Positions 49,821 to 58,891 of a stretch of 64,000 nucleotides of DNA are shown in pieces. Position numbers and translations under genes: made by a program. How positions within the stretch are numbered: the stretch's first letter is position 1; each line of letters begins with the position of its first letter. The DNA comes from Dechloromonas sp. ZY10 (GTDB lineage Bacteria; Pseudomonadota; Gammaproteobacteria; Burkholderiales; Rhodocyclaceae), in the NCBI RefSeq assembly GCF_041378895.1, contig NZ_CP144212.1, positions 124,001-188,000 of the forward strand. The letters are read 5' to 3'. The notes under the pieces were generated by a model. That model made no database searches, was not told where the DNA came from, and saw only the letters and a program-made list of their open reading frames with translations.

Positions 49821-52493
49821 ATGCTGAAAATTGCTTTTCTCAGGAATCTTTTCCTGAGCGTGCTGGTGTTGCTGGCCGTGCTGGTGGCTTACATCCATTT
49901 CGCCGTTTTCCCTGCTTTCAATCAGTTGCTGATCGCCAATACCGAAGATGAGGCCGAAAGGGTGGCGACACATCTGGCGGTGCTGCTGCTCGCCGAGAAG
50001 CAGGTGCTGAGCCGTGAGGCGCTAGCCTCTGACCGGCACTTCTCGGGGCAGATGCACAATTTGCGGACACAGCTGGGGTTGTGGAAGCTGCGCCTTTTCG
50101 ATTCGACCGGCGAGATGGTCTTTTCAACCCGGCCCGAGGAAATCGGCCGCCGGATCGCCGAGCCGTATTTTTTTCAGCAGGTTGCCCAGGGGCAGCCCTG
50201 GAGCAAGCTTGAGCAGAAGGGGGGCAAGTCGGCAGAAGGCGAAGACCTGACCTTGTCGATTGTCGAAACCTACATTCCGGTAATGCGTGAGGGGCGTTTC
50301 ATCGGCGCCTTCGAGGTCTATTATGATGTAACCCGGCGGGCTGCCGACCTCAATCAGGTGATTCGCCAGTCGGCATTGATCGTCGTGCTTACCTTTGCCA
50401 CTTTGCTGGTGGTGCTTTTCCTGTTGTTACGGCGTGCTGCCCATGCCCTGTCTGAACGCGAATCTGCTAGTCGCACCATCGAGCAACTCGGACAGCAGCG
50501 GGCGCAAATGCTGACCGCGCTCGGCGAAGGGGTCTATGGTGTTGATCCGGCCGGGAAAACCACCTTCATCAATCCGGCCGCCTTGCATATGCTGCAACTT
50601 CGGGAAGATGAGGCGATCGGGCATTCTCTGCATCACTTGAGTCATTACCGCCATGCCGATGGCAGCGATTATCCCGAGCCGGCGTGCCCGATTGTGCACA
50701 CCATGCGCGATGGCGAAACCAGGCATGTCGATCAGGATGTTTTCTGGCGGCGGGATGGCAGCAGTTTTCCGGTCGAGTACACCAGTACCCCTTTGCCGGG
50801 GGCTGCTGGCGGCATTGCCGGGGCCGTCGTGGTCTTTCGTGACATCAGCGAACGGCGGGCGACCGAAATGGCACGGCAGGCTGCTGCCGAGGCGGCGGAG
50901 CAGGCAAGCCTGGCCAAATCGATGTTCCTTGCCAACATGAGCCATGAAATCCGTACTCCGCTCAACGCGGTGATCGGCATGGGTTCCCTGCTTGAAGATA
51001 CGCCGCTCGATCCCACCCAGCGCGAGTATGTCCAGACCGTGCGGACCAGTTCCGAATCGCTGCTGGTGCTGATCAACGATATTCTCGACTATTCCAAGAT
51101 CGAGGCCGGCCATCTCGAACTGGAGTCGCATCCCTTCGATCTCTACGAGTGCATCGACAGTGCCCTCGATCTGGTGTCCTTGCGTGCCGCCGAAAAAGGG
51201 CTGGAACTGGTCCATGATTTCAACCCCGATCTACCCCGTACCTTGCGTGGCGACATCACCCGTTTGCGACAAATTCTGGTCAATTTGTTGGGCAATGCGG
51301 TCAAGTTTACCGAGCAAGGGCAAGTTGTCGTACGGGTTGAAGTGCTTACCGGTGAGCCCGGGCAGACGATTGGCGAGGGGCGGCCGGTGAGTCTGTGCTT
51401 CAGCGTTCGCGATACGGGGATTGGTATTCCGCCGGAAAAAATCGATCGTCTGTTCAAATCCTTCAGCCAGGTCGATGCCTCGACCACTCGTCGTTTCGGA
51501 GGGACCGGGCTGGGCTTGGCGATCAGCAAGCGGCTCAGCGAACTGATGGGAGGCGGGATCAGTGTCGAGAGCAGTGGTCAGCCAGGGGGAGGCAGCTGTT
51601 TCAGTTTCACCCTGACCTTGCCTGCCGCCCGCGAGGCGCTGGCGACATGGGAAAGCGAGCATCGGCAGGACTTGTGCGGAAAGTCCCTGCTGGCGGTCGA
51701 TGACAATCCGGCCAATCTCTGTCTGCTGGAAAGGCTCGGGCAGCAATGGGGCATGCGGGTGCTGGCCTTTGCCTCGCCGCAAGCAGCGCTTGCGGCCTTG
51801 GACGAGGGTTTGCGTCCGGATGTTGCCGTGCTCGACATGCAGATGCCCGAAATGGATGGCAGCGACCTGGCCAGGGCAATTCGCAGCCGCCCCGCAGGGG
51901 TGGCGCTGCCCTGCATCCTGCTCTCGTCGCTGGGGCGTTCCCTCAGCGAGGCCGAGCGTGCACCGTTTGCCGCGCTGCTCAACAAACCCTTGCGTTTCAG
52001 TACCCTGTTCCAGATTCTGGTCTCAGTGCTGCCTGAGTCGGGGTTGCATCCTATTGCGAGTTCGTCCTCGCCGGCTGGCACGCCGGCCCCGGAGCAGACT
52101 GGCGGGCGGAGTTTGCGCCTGCTGCTGGTCGAGGATAACCCGGTCAATCAGCGGGTAGCCGCCCATTTGCTGGGCAAGCTCGGTTATCAGGCCGATCTTG
52201 CAGGGAATGGCCTGGAGGCGCTGGCCGCTCTGGAGCGCCAGGCGTACGACGTGATCCTGATGGATGTACAGATGCCGGAAATGGATGGTCTGGAAGCAAC
52301 CCGGCGTATCGTCGAGGCCTATCCCGACGGTCGTCGCCCACATATCGTGGCGATGACTGCCAATGCCATGGAAGGTGACCGCGAGGCTTGTCTTGAGGTT
52401 GGGATGAACGACTATGTGGCCAAGCCGATCCGTCTGGATGAGTTGCAGGCGGCGTTGTTGCGTGCCGGAGAGCGTCTGCGTATTAGCCGCTGA
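49821..52493 (+). CDS. Membrane hybrid sensor histidine kinase (PAS, HisKA, HATPase, two receiver domains)
   Basis: 890-residue sensor. Two transmembrane helices (about 7-27 and 184-204) enclose a periplasmic sensor of about 155 residues. Next are a PAS domain (228-343), the dimerisation/phosphoacceptor motif MSHEIRTP with His375, and an ATPase domain (NLLGNAVKFTEQGQ, DTGIGIPPEK, FGGTGLGLAIS). Two receivers follow, LLAVDDNPANL...AVLDMQMPEMDG and LLLVEDNPVNQ...ILMDVQMPEMDG, both keeping the phosphoacceptor Asp. No partner regulator is adjacent. It lies directly upstream of the hydrogenase operon, but a role in hydrogen sensing is only a positional guess. The ATG is preferred to a TTG two codons earlier. 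Confidence 0.92.
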   Translation: MLKIAFLRNLFLSVLVLLAVLVAYIHFAVFPAFNQLLIANTEDEAERVATHLAVLLLAEKQVLSREALASDRHFSGQMHNLRTQLGLWKLRLFDSTGEMVFSTRPEEIGRRIAEPYFFQQVAQGQPWSKLEQKGGKSAEGEDLTLSIVETYIPVMREGRFIGAFEVYYDVTRRAADLNQVIRQSALIVVLTFATLLVVLFLLLRRAAHALSERESASRTIEQLGQQRAQMLTALGEGVYGVDPAGKTTFINPAALHMLQLREDEAIGHSLHHLSHYRHADGSDYPEPACPIVHTMRDGETRHVDQDVFWRRDGSSFPVEYTSTPLPGAAGGIAGAVVVFRDISERRATEMARQAAAEAAEQASLAKSMFLANMSHEIRTPLNAVIGMGSLLEDTPLDPTQREYVQTVRTSSESLLVLINDILDYSKIEAGHLELESHPFDLYECIDSALDLVSLRAAEKGLELVHDFNPDLPRTLRGDITRLRQILVNLLGNAVKFTEQGQVVVRVEVLTGEPGQTIGEGRPVSLCFSVRDTGIGIPPEKIDRLFKSFSQVDASTTRRFGGTGLGLAISKRLSELMGGGISVESSGQPGGGSCFSFTLTLPAAREALATWESEHRQDLCGKSLLAVDDNPANLCLLERLGQQWGMRVLAFASPQAALAALDEGLRPDVAVLDMQMPEMDGSDLARAIRSRPAGVALPCILLSSLGRSLSEAERAPFAALLNKPLRFSTLFQILVSVLPESGLHPIASSSSPAGTPAPEQTGGRSLRLLLVEDNPVNQRVAAHLLGKLGYQADLAGNGLEALAALERQAYDVILMDVQMPEMDGLEATRRIVEAYPDGRRPHIVAMTANAMEGDREACLEVGMNDYVAKPIRLDELQAALLRAGERLRISR

Positions 52494-52575
52494 ATCGGTT
52501 CTGGGGCTGGCTTTCCAGTGAGGGTGGCCGGCTAATTCCCTGTTTTTTCATATCTAATTATTTCGTATGAGTCCG

Positions 52576-52608
52576 GGGCTTCCACTTGGGTTGAGCAAGT
52601 GGAAGCCC
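52576..52608. promoter_or_regulatory. Large perfect palindrome upstream of the hydrogenase promoter
   Basis: GGGCTTCCACTTG and CAAGTGGAAGCCC form perfect 13-base arms around a 7-base loop, 63 bases upstream of the sigma-54 promoter and 83 bases after the kinase stop. It may be an upstream activator site for an NtrC-type regulator (HoxA/HupR kind) or a weak terminator of the kinase gene; the following bases are not a strong T-run. A second smaller dyad TTGCAC/GTGCAA follows at 52622-52642. Confidence 0.5.
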
Positions 52609-52670
52609 TGTTTCCATTTTGTTGCACTGCAACCTGGTGCAAGTTGTTGAATATTCTGAAATAGTCCATC

Positions 52671-52686
52671 TGGCACAGCTTTTGCC
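52671..52686 (+). promoter_or_regulatory. Sigma-54 (-24/-12) promoter of the hydrogenase operon
   Basis: TGGCACAGCTTTTGCC matches the RpoN consensus at all invariant positions: GG at -24, GC at -12, exactly 10 bases between. It lies about 90 bases before the hybO ATG. Uptake hydrogenase operons in Ralstonia and Rhodobacter are activated this way by HoxA/HupR-type enhancer-binding proteins; no such regulator gene is in the window. Confidence 0.9.
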
Positions 52687-52777
52687 CTTTCCCTCTCCCG
52701 CAATTGGGCGCAGCCGACCTGCCTGCGCCTCACAACCGGCAAAACGCCGGACCAGGACGACAAAAAGGGGGAACTCG

Positions 52778-53983
52778 ATGGCTAAGCAAGACCTGATTAC
52801 GCTGGAAAGCGATGACCGCATTGGCGCGGCGGCAGACCGCCTGTCGATGGATCGTCGCGAATTCCTGCAATTCTGCGCCGCGATGGCGACCACCCTCGGC
52901 CTGCCGCAAGGCGCCGACGCGGCAGTGGCCGAAGCGGTCGCCAACAAGGAGCGGCCATCGGTAATCTGGTTGCACTTCCAGGAATGTACCGGCTGCACCG
53001 AGTCGATGCTGCGCGCCGAGCACCCGACCCTGGAAAAGCTGATTCTCGACGTGATCTCGCTCGATTATCACGAAACCCTGTTCGCCGCTGCCGGTCACCA
53101 GGTCGAAGAAGCGCGACTGGCGGCGATGAAGCGCCACAAGGGCAAATACCTGCTGGTGGTTGAGGGCGCCATTCCGACCCGCGACGGCGGCGTCTATTGC
53201 AAGATTGGCGGCAAGACCGCGATCGAACTGCTCAAGGAATGTGCTGCCGATGCGGCGGCGGTAATTGCAATGGGTTCCTGCGCCTCGTGGGGCGGCATGC
53301 CCTCGACCATTCCGTCGATTCCCGGGGCGACCGAGAGCCCCACCGGGTCGAGCGGGGTAGCCCAGGTTCTGGGCAAGCCGGTGGTGACCATTCCCGGCTG
53401 CCCGCCCAACCCGTACAACTTCCTGTCTACGGTGGTGCACTTCCTGACCTTCGGCAAGCTGCCGGCAGTCGATGAGAAAGGACGCCCGAAGTTCGCCTAT
53501 TCCCGCCTGATCCACGAAAACTGCGAACGCCGCGCCCACTTTGACGCCGGCCGTTTTGCCATGGAATTCGGCGACGATGGCCATCGCAAGGGCTACTGCC
53601 TGTACAAGCTCGGCTGCAAGGGGCCGGAAACCTACGCCAACTGTTCGGTGATCATGTTCGGCGACGCCGGTGCCGGCACCTGGCCGGTTGCCTGCGGCCA
53701 CCCCTGTATCGGCTGTACCGAAGAGGGTGTCGGCTTTGCCAAGCCGATCCACGCGATGGCCAAGATGAAGAACATCGAGCCCTCGGTTTTCCTGCCGCGC
53801 ATCGTCGAGGAAAAGGGCATCGGGGCAACGCTCGGTTCGGCGGCCGTGCTGGCTGCAGTTGCCGGCGCGGCGGCCGGGGCCGGGGCGATGGTGGCCAAGA
53901 ATCTCGGTCTCTCGCATCAGGCGGCCGAACTCGAACGCGCCAAGCAGGAAGGCAAGCAGGCCGACGAAACGACGGGAGCCTGA
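52778..53983 (+). CDS. hybO: [NiFe]-hydrogenase small subunit, Hyb type
   Basis: 401-residue electron-transfer subunit exported folded by Tat. The signal contains DRREFLQFC (twin-arginine, residues 26-34) and cleavage is expected near the ADAAVAEA stretch. Iron-sulfur cysteines appear in ECTGCTES (proximal), GSCASWGG, IPGCPPNP, HENCERR, GYCLYKLGCKGPETYANC and GHPCIGCTEEG. The proximal motif CTGC has glycine where oxygen-tolerant group 1d enzymes have an extra cysteine, so the standard oxygen-sensitive cluster is expected. A C-terminal hydrophobic helix anchors it in the membrane. First gene after the sigma-54 promoter; Shine-Dalgarno AAGGGGG. Confidence 0.96.
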   Translation: MAKQDLITLESDDRIGAAADRLSMDRREFLQFCAAMATTLGLPQGADAAVAEAVANKERPSVIWLHFQECTGCTESMLRAEHPTLEKLILDVISLDYHETLFAAAGHQVEEARLAAMKRHKGKYLLVVEGAIPTRDGGVYCKIGGKTAIELLKECAADAAAVIAMGSCASWGGMPSTIPSIPGATESPTGSSGVAQVLGKPVVTIPGCPPNPYNFLSTVVHFLTFGKLPAVDEKGRPKFAYSRLIHENCERRAHFDAGRFAMEFGDDGHRKGYCLYKLGCKGPETYANCSVIMFGDAGAGTWPVACGHPCIGCTEEGVGFAKPIHAMAKMKNIEPSVFLPRIVEEKGIGATLGSAAVLAAVAGAAAGAGAMVAKNLGLSHQAAELERAKQEGKQADETTGA

Positions 53984-53984
53984 C

Positions 53985-55058
53985 ATGAAACAACCCTCCC
54001 ATCCGCACACTGAGCCGGAAGCCGGCAGTCAGGGCCGGCGCAACTTCCTCAAGCGCCTGCTTGCCGGTGGTGCCGCTGCGGCCGCTGCCGTGGCGCCGGA
54101 AGTCGCTTGCGCCCGCGATACCCTGCAACGGCCGCCGGAAGCCCTCGGCCTGCTCTACGATGCCACCCTCTGCGTCGGCTGCCAGGCTTGCGTTGCGGCT
54201 TGCAAGCAAGCCAATGCCAACCCGGCCGAATTCACCGCCGTCGACAAGTTGTGGGATACGCCGCTCGACACCAGCGGCCACACCTTCAACCTGATCAAGA
54301 TGTACCGCAACGGCACGATGGAAAACAAGGATGCGGAGCAGAACGGCTTCGCCTTCATGAAGACCTCGTGCATGCATTGCGCCGATCCGTCCTGCGTCTC
54401 GGCCTGCCCGGTTTCGGCAATGACCAAGAACCCGGTCAATGGCATCGTCGGCTACGACCCGGACATCTGCATCGGCTGCCGTTACTGCGTCGCCGCCTGC
54501 CCGTTCGGGATTCCCAAGTACCAGTACGATTCACCCACCGGCCAGATCGGCAAGTGCGAACTCTGCCGCCATCGGCACAAGGACGGTCACTACTCGGCCT
54601 GCGCCGAAGTCTGCCCGACCGGCGCGACGCTGTTTGGCCGCAGCGAGGACCTGCTCGCCGAAGCCAAGCGCCGCTTGGCGCTGAAGCCGGGCGAGTGGAC
54701 CACCATGCCGCGCGGCCGTCTGCCGGCCAAGGATGAAACGCCGGAACAGGCCGCCAAGTGGCAGGGACCGCTGAACCAGGACTATCAGGCACAAGCCGGC
54801 GCCTATCTGCAGCACGTCTATGGCGAGAAGGAGTACGGCGGCACTCAGGTGCTCAAGCTCTCCGCAGTCAATTTCCAGAAGGTCGGGATGCCCGATCTGC
54901 CGCCCAAGTCCTCGGCGGCGACTTCGGAAACCATCCAGCACAGCCTGTACGGCGGTCTGGTCATGCCGGTGGCGGTACTCGCCGGCCTGACCTGGGTGGC
55001 CCGCCGCAACGTGGTCGCCGAAAGCGCCCAGGATCAAGACAAACAAGGGGAGGCCTGA
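53985..55058 (+). CDS. hybA: Hydrogenase ferredoxin-like subunit HybA
   Basis: 357-residue periplasmic iron-sulfur subunit linking the small subunit to HybB. It has its own Tat signal (GRRNFLKRLLAGGA, residues 17-30). Four cysteine groups for four [4Fe-4S] clusters are visible: CVGCQACVAACKQ, CMHCADPSCVSACP, CIGCRYCVAACP and CELCRHRH...CAEVCP. A C-terminal helix (about 325-345) anchors it. The ATG follows the hybO stop by one base. This Fe-S/NrfD-type partner pair defines the HybOABC (group 1c) layout rather than HyaABC with a cytochrome b. Confidence 0.96.
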   Translation: MKQPSHPHTEPEAGSQGRRNFLKRLLAGGAAAAAAVAPEVACARDTLQRPPEALGLLYDATLCVGCQACVAACKQANANPAEFTAVDKLWDTPLDTSGHTFNLIKMYRNGTMENKDAEQNGFAFMKTSCMHCADPSCVSACPVSAMTKNPVNGIVGYDPDICIGCRYCVAACPFGIPKYQYDSPTGQIGKCELCRHRHKDGHYSACAEVCPTGATLFGRSEDLLAEAKRRLALKPGEWTTMPRGRLPAKDETPEQAAKWQGPLNQDYQAQAGAYLQHVYGEKEYGGTQVLKLSAVNFQKVGMPDLPPKSSAATSETIQHSLYGGLVMPVAVLAGLTWVARRNVVAESAQDQDKQGEA

Positions 55059-55059
55059 C

Positions 55060-56226
55060 ATGAGCGCGCATCATCCCGCCGTCCCGGTCGGCGGCAAGCT
55101 GTTGAATACCGCCACCGCCGTTTGTGGCGTCCTGATCATGGCGATGCTGGCGGTCCTGCTGGTCCGCTTCATCTTCGGCCTCGGTGCCGTGACCAACCTC
55201 AACGACGGCTATCCCTGGGGCATCTGGGTCATTTTCGACGTGATCATCGGTTCGGCCTTCGCCTGCGGTGGTTTCTCGGTGGCGATGCTGGTGTACATCT
55301 TCAATCGCGGCGAATATCACCCGCTGGTCCGGCCGGCGCTGCTGGCCAGCCTGTTCGGCTACACCCTGGCCGGCGTCGGGGTGATCTTCGACCTCGGTCG
55401 CTGGTGGAATTTCTGGCACATCTTCTGGCCCGGTTACGCCAATCCCAACTCGGTGATGTTCGAGGTTGCGGTCTGCATCTCGGCCTATATCACGGTGATG
55501 TGGATCGAGTTCTCGCCCGTTTTTCTCGAAAAATGGGGGTTGACCGTGCAAAAGAAGAAACTGGAGAAGGTCCTGTTCTTCTTCATCGCCCTCGGCACCT
55601 TGCTGCCGATGATGCACCAGTCCTCGCTCGGCACCATGCTGGTGGTGATGGGGCCGCAGGTCAATCCGCTGTGGCAGACCCCGATCGTGCCGCTGCTTTA
55701 CCTGCTGTCGGCGATCACCGTCGGCTACGGCATCGTTCTCTTCGAGTCCTGCGTTGCCTCGGCGGCCTACCGCCGCGAGATCGAAATGCACCTGCTGCAG
55801 CCGATGGCCAAGATCATGCTCGGCGTGCTCGGTCTCTTCCTCGCGGTCCGGCTCGGCGACCTGGTCGTGCGCGGTGCCCTCGGCCATGCCTTCGCTGCCA
55901 GCCTCGAAGCCTTCTTCTTCTGGCTGGAATTGATCTGCTTCGTGCTGCCTTACTTCCTGATCGGCAGTGCCGCTGCCCGGCGCAATCCGGCCCGGCTGTT
56001 CCTGGCCGGGATCGCGCTGATGTGCGGCGCGATGCTGATGCGGGTCAACGGCTTCCTGATCGGTTACGACACTGGTCTTGGCGTTGATCACGGCTGGCAC
56101 TACTTCCCCTCGATTGCCGAAATGCTGGTCACCATCGGCATGTTCTCGGTCGAGGTTCTTGCTTACATCATCATTACCCGTCGCTTCCCGGTCCTGCCGC
56201 GTGAAGACGCTGCGGCTGCTCACTGA
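55060..56226 (+). CDS. hybB: Hydrogenase membrane subunit HybB (NrfD-like)
   Basis: 388-residue polytopic inner-membrane protein with about ten helices, NrfD/PsrC superfamily, that passes electrons to quinone without haem. Segments typical of HybB: LNDGYPWGIWVIFDVIIGSA, ACGGFSVAMLVYIFNRGEYH, DLGRWWNFWHIFWP and MLMRVNGFLIGYD. In E. coli the HybAB pair makes the enzyme able to use proton-motive force and run reversibly. Separated from hybA by one base. Confidence 0.96.
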   Translation: MSAHHPAVPVGGKLLNTATAVCGVLIMAMLAVLLVRFIFGLGAVTNLNDGYPWGIWVIFDVIIGSAFACGGFSVAMLVYIFNRGEYHPLVRPALLASLFGYTLAGVGVIFDLGRWWNFWHIFWPGYANPNSVMFEVAVCISAYITVMWIEFSPVFLEKWGLTVQKKKLEKVLFFFIALGTLLPMMHQSSLGTMLVVMGPQVNPLWQTPIVPLLYLLSAITVGYGIVLFESCVASAAYRREIEMHLLQPMAKIMLGVLGLFLAVRLGDLVVRGALGHAFAASLEAFFFWLELICFVLPYFLIGSAAARRNPARLFLAGIALMCGAMLMRVNGFLIGYDTGLGVDHGWHYFPSIAEMLVTIGMFSVEVLAYIIITRRFPVLPREDAAAAH

Positions 56227-56247
56227 ATTCCGGGATAGGAGAAAAAC

Positions 56248-57960
56248 ATGTCGAAAAGAGTCACGATTGATCCGGTTACTCGCATCGAAGGCCATTTGCG
56301 CGTCGATGTCGAGGTCGATGGCGGGCGGGTCAAGAAGGCCTGGGCCTCCGGCCAGATGTGGCGCGGGGTCGAGAACATCCTGATCGGCCGCGATCCGCGC
56401 GACGCCTGGGCGATCACCCAGCGCATCTGCGGCGTGTGCACCACGGTGCACGCGATGGCCTCGGTGCGCGCCGTTGAAAATGCGCTGCAACTCGAAATCC
56501 CGGTCAACGCCCAGTACATCCGCAACATGATCATGCTGGCGCACGGGATTCACGACCACATCGTGCATTTCTACCACCTCTCGGCGCTCGACTGGGTGGA
56601 CGTGGTCAGCGCTCTCAAGGCCGACCCGGACAAGGCCGCCAGCCTGGCGCAGAGCCTCTCCAACTGGAACGGCAATACCAAGGCCGAATTCAAGAAGGTG
56701 CAGGACCGCCTCAAGGGCTTCGTCGGCACCGGCCAGCTCGGCATCTTCACTAACGGTTACTGGGGCCACCCGGCGATGAAGCTGTCGCCGGAAGTGAACC
56801 TGATCGCCACGGTCCACTACCTGCAGGCGCTGGAAATCCAGCGTTTTGCCAGCAAGATCGTTTCGGTGCTCGGCTCCAAATCACCGCACATCCAGAACGT
56901 CGCCGTCGGTGGTGTGGCCAATCCGCTCAATCTCGATGCCCAGTCGGTGCTGACCATTGAGCGCCTGCTCGCGGTCAAGGAGTGGATCGAGAAGCTCGAC
57001 GACTTCATCAAGAACGTCTACCTCGTCGATGTCGGCGTGATCGGCGGCTTCTACGCCGACTGGACCAAGTACGGGCGCGGCATCACCGACTACCTGTGCG
57101 TGCCGGACATTCCGCTCGACGGCAAGGGCACACAGTTCGCGCTTCCCGGCGGCTTCATCGAAGGCGGCAAGATCGAGAGCTACAAGCCGATCAAAACCTT
57201 TGGCGACAAGTATTTCGTCGATGGCGTTTCCGAAGCAGTCAAGCATTCCTGGTACAGCTACAAGGACGGCAACGACAAGTCGCTGCACCCCTATCAGGGC
57301 GAAACGACGCCGAACTACACCGATTTCCAGGACAATGGCAAGTACAGCTGGCTGAAGGCGCCGACCTTCTACGGCAAGCCGATGCAGGTCGGGCCGCTGC
57401 CGCGCGTGCTCAACATGCTGGCTGCCGGCCATGAACCGACCAAGAAATACGCCACCGCCGCGCTTGATCTCGTCTCCAACATCGCTGGCGCCAAGGTTGG
57501 CCTCGACGCGCTGCACTCGACCATTGGTCGCCATGCGGCACGCGCGGTCGGCTGCGCGGTGCAGGTCGACGAATTGATGAATCAATGGAACCTGCTGCTC
57601 GCCAACATGGGTAAAGGCGACCTCAAGACCTTCAACAAGCCGGTCTTCCCCAAGGGCGAGCAGATGGGGGTCGGTTTCCACGAGGCGCCGCGTGGCGTGC
57701 TCTCGCACTGGGTGGTGATCGAGGACGGCAAGATCAAGAACTACCAGTGCGTCGTACCGACCACCTGGAACGCCGCACCGCGTAACGAGAAGGATCAGCC
57801 TGGTGCCTACGAGGCCTGCCTGCTCGACAACCCGGTTGCCGATCCCGAGAAGCCGCTGGAAGTGCTGCGCACGGTGCACTCCTTCGACCCCTGTCTGGCC
57901 TGTGCCGTGCATGTGGTCGACCAGGAGAACAACCCGGTTGTTACCGTCAAGGCGGTCTGA
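56248..57960 (+). CDS. hybC: [NiFe]-hydrogenase large (catalytic) subunit, Hyb type
   Basis: 570-residue subunit holding the NiFe(CN)2CO active site. The N-terminal nickel-ligand motif is RICGVCTTVHAMASVRAVEN and the C-terminal one DPCLACAVH. The 15 residues after that histidine (VVDQENNPVVTVKAV) are the extension removed by HybD once nickel is in place. No signal peptide: it is exported by piggy-back with HybO. The start has a GGAG Shine-Dalgarno 21 bases after the hybB stop. A terminator-like hairpin lies downstream, separating it from the maturation genes. Confidence 0.97.
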   Translation: MSKRVTIDPVTRIEGHLRVDVEVDGGRVKKAWASGQMWRGVENILIGRDPRDAWAITQRICGVCTTVHAMASVRAVENALQLEIPVNAQYIRNMIMLAHGIHDHIVHFYHLSALDWVDVVSALKADPDKAASLAQSLSNWNGNTKAEFKKVQDRLKGFVGTGQLGIFTNGYWGHPAMKLSPEVNLIATVHYLQALEIQRFASKIVSVLGSKSPHIQNVAVGGVANPLNLDAQSVLTIERLLAVKEWIEKLDDFIKNVYLVDVGVIGGFYADWTKYGRGITDYLCVPDIPLDGKGTQFALPGGFIEGGKIESYKPIKTFGDKYFVDGVSEAVKHSWYSYKDGNDKSLHPYQGETTPNYTDFQDNGKYSWLKAPTFYGKPMQVGPLPRVLNMLAAGHEPTKKYATAALDLVSNIAGAKVGLDALHSTIGRHAARAVGCAVQVDELMNQWNLLLANMGKGDLKTFNKPVFPKGEQMGVGFHEAPRGVLSHWVVIEDGKIKNYQCVVPTTWNAAPRNEKDQPGAYEACLLDNPVADPEKPLEVLRTVHSFDPCLACAVHVVDQENNPVVTVKAV

Positions 57961-58091
57961 GTCCGGATATTCCCGGGGGGCGAGCAGCCAATTTCGCTGG
58001 CCCCCGGAGCAGGAATGAAAGCAGGTTTTTGCCTGCCCAATGAGTCGTAGTTGCGGGTTGTTTGGCCCAGGTCAAGGTATCCCGTCGTTTG

Positions 58092-58121
58092 GGGCGCGAC
58101 TATGTCGCGCCCTCTTTTTTT
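58092..58121 (+). terminator. Terminator-like hairpin between structural and maturation genes
   Basis: GGGCGCGAC-TAT-GTCGCGCCC-TC-TTTTTTT: a 9-base perfect stem and T-run, ending 12 bases before the hybD ATG. In the middle of an otherwise tight operon it should act as a partial terminator, giving more hybOABC than maturation mRNA. A second GC stem (CCGGGGG/CCCCCGG at 57973-58007) lies just after hybC. Confidence 0.8.
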
Positions 58122-58133
58122 GGAGAAATTCGC

Positions 58134-58613
58134 ATGCGTATCGTGGTCCTCGGGGTCGGTAACATCCTGCTTACCGACGAGGGTGTCGGGGTTCGCGTCG
58201 TCGAAGCACTGGGCGAGCGCTACCGCCTGCCGCCGGAAGTCGAGCTGATCGACGGCGGCACCTGCGGCATGGAGTTCCTTGAGCAACTGGAGAATCTCGA
58301 CGCGCTGATCGTCGTCGATTGCGTTCGCTGCCACCAGCCGCCGGCGACGCCGGTGCTGCTCACCGGCGACCAGGTGCCGGTGTTTTTCAAGACCAAGCTG
58401 TCGCCGCACCAGGTCGGCCTCTGCGACGTCCTCGCCAGTCTCGAACTGACCGGCCGCGCACCGCGCGAAACGGTGATTGTCGGCATGCAGCCGGTGTCGA
58501 TGGACTTGGGCATGGAGTTGTCGCCGGAAGTCGCTGCCCGCCTGCCCGAACTGCTGGCGATGACGGTGGCCGAACTGCGCCGCTGCGGGGCGACGGTCGA
58601 GGAGTTGGCCTGA
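58134..58613 (+). CDS. hybD: Hydrogenase maturation endopeptidase HybD
   Basis: 159-residue nickel-dependent protease that trims the HybC C-terminus after nickel insertion. It has LGVGNILLTDEGVGVRVVEA with the metal-binding Glu16, LIDGGTCGMEF, VVDCVRC and the histidine in KLSPHQVGLCDVL. Length matches HybD/HupD. The start ATG comes right after a terminator-like hairpin and the TGA overlaps the next ATG (TGATG). Confidence 0.95.
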   Translation: MRIVVLGVGNILLTDEGVGVRVVEALGERYRLPPEVELIDGGTCGMEFLEQLENLDALIVVDCVRCHQPPATPVLLTGDQVPVFFKTKLSPHQVGLCDVLASLELTGRAPRETVIVGMQPVSMDLGMELSPEVAARLPELLAMTVAELRRCGATVEELA

Positions 58614-58891
58614 TGTGCCTGTCGATTCCGAAACAGGTGGTTGCGTGGGAAGGCGAGGGCTATTTCGCTTGGGTCGAGCGCGATGGCCAGCGCGAGCGGG
58701 TGAACATGATGTTGCTCGGGCCGCAGCCCCTTGGCACTTGGGTGCTGACTTCGCTCGGCCTGGCCAAGGAAGTGGTCGATGACGAGGCGCGGGCCTTGAT
58801 CGAGGATGCGTTGGCAGCACTGGCGGCGTCGCTCAACGGCGACTATGATCCGCTGCGCCATTTCCAGGATATGAAGCCCGCACATGACTGA
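58613..58891 (+). CDS. hybG: HypC/HybG-family hydrogenase chaperone, first paralogue
   Basis: 92-residue member of the HypC family beginning MCLSIP, where Cys2 binds the Fe(CN)2CO intermediate. It has a longer C-terminal tail than the second HypC in this locus and the core GTWVLTSLGLAKEVVDDEAR. Probably the dedicated HybC chaperone (HybG/HupF role), while the second copy works with HypD. The assignment of which paralogue does what is inference. Coupled to hybD and overlapping hybE by 8 bases. Confidence 0.85.
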   Translation: MCLSIPKQVVAWEGEGYFAWVERDGQRERVNMMLLGPQPLGTWVLTSLGLAKEVVDDEARALIEDALAALAASLNGDYDPLRHFQDMKPAHD

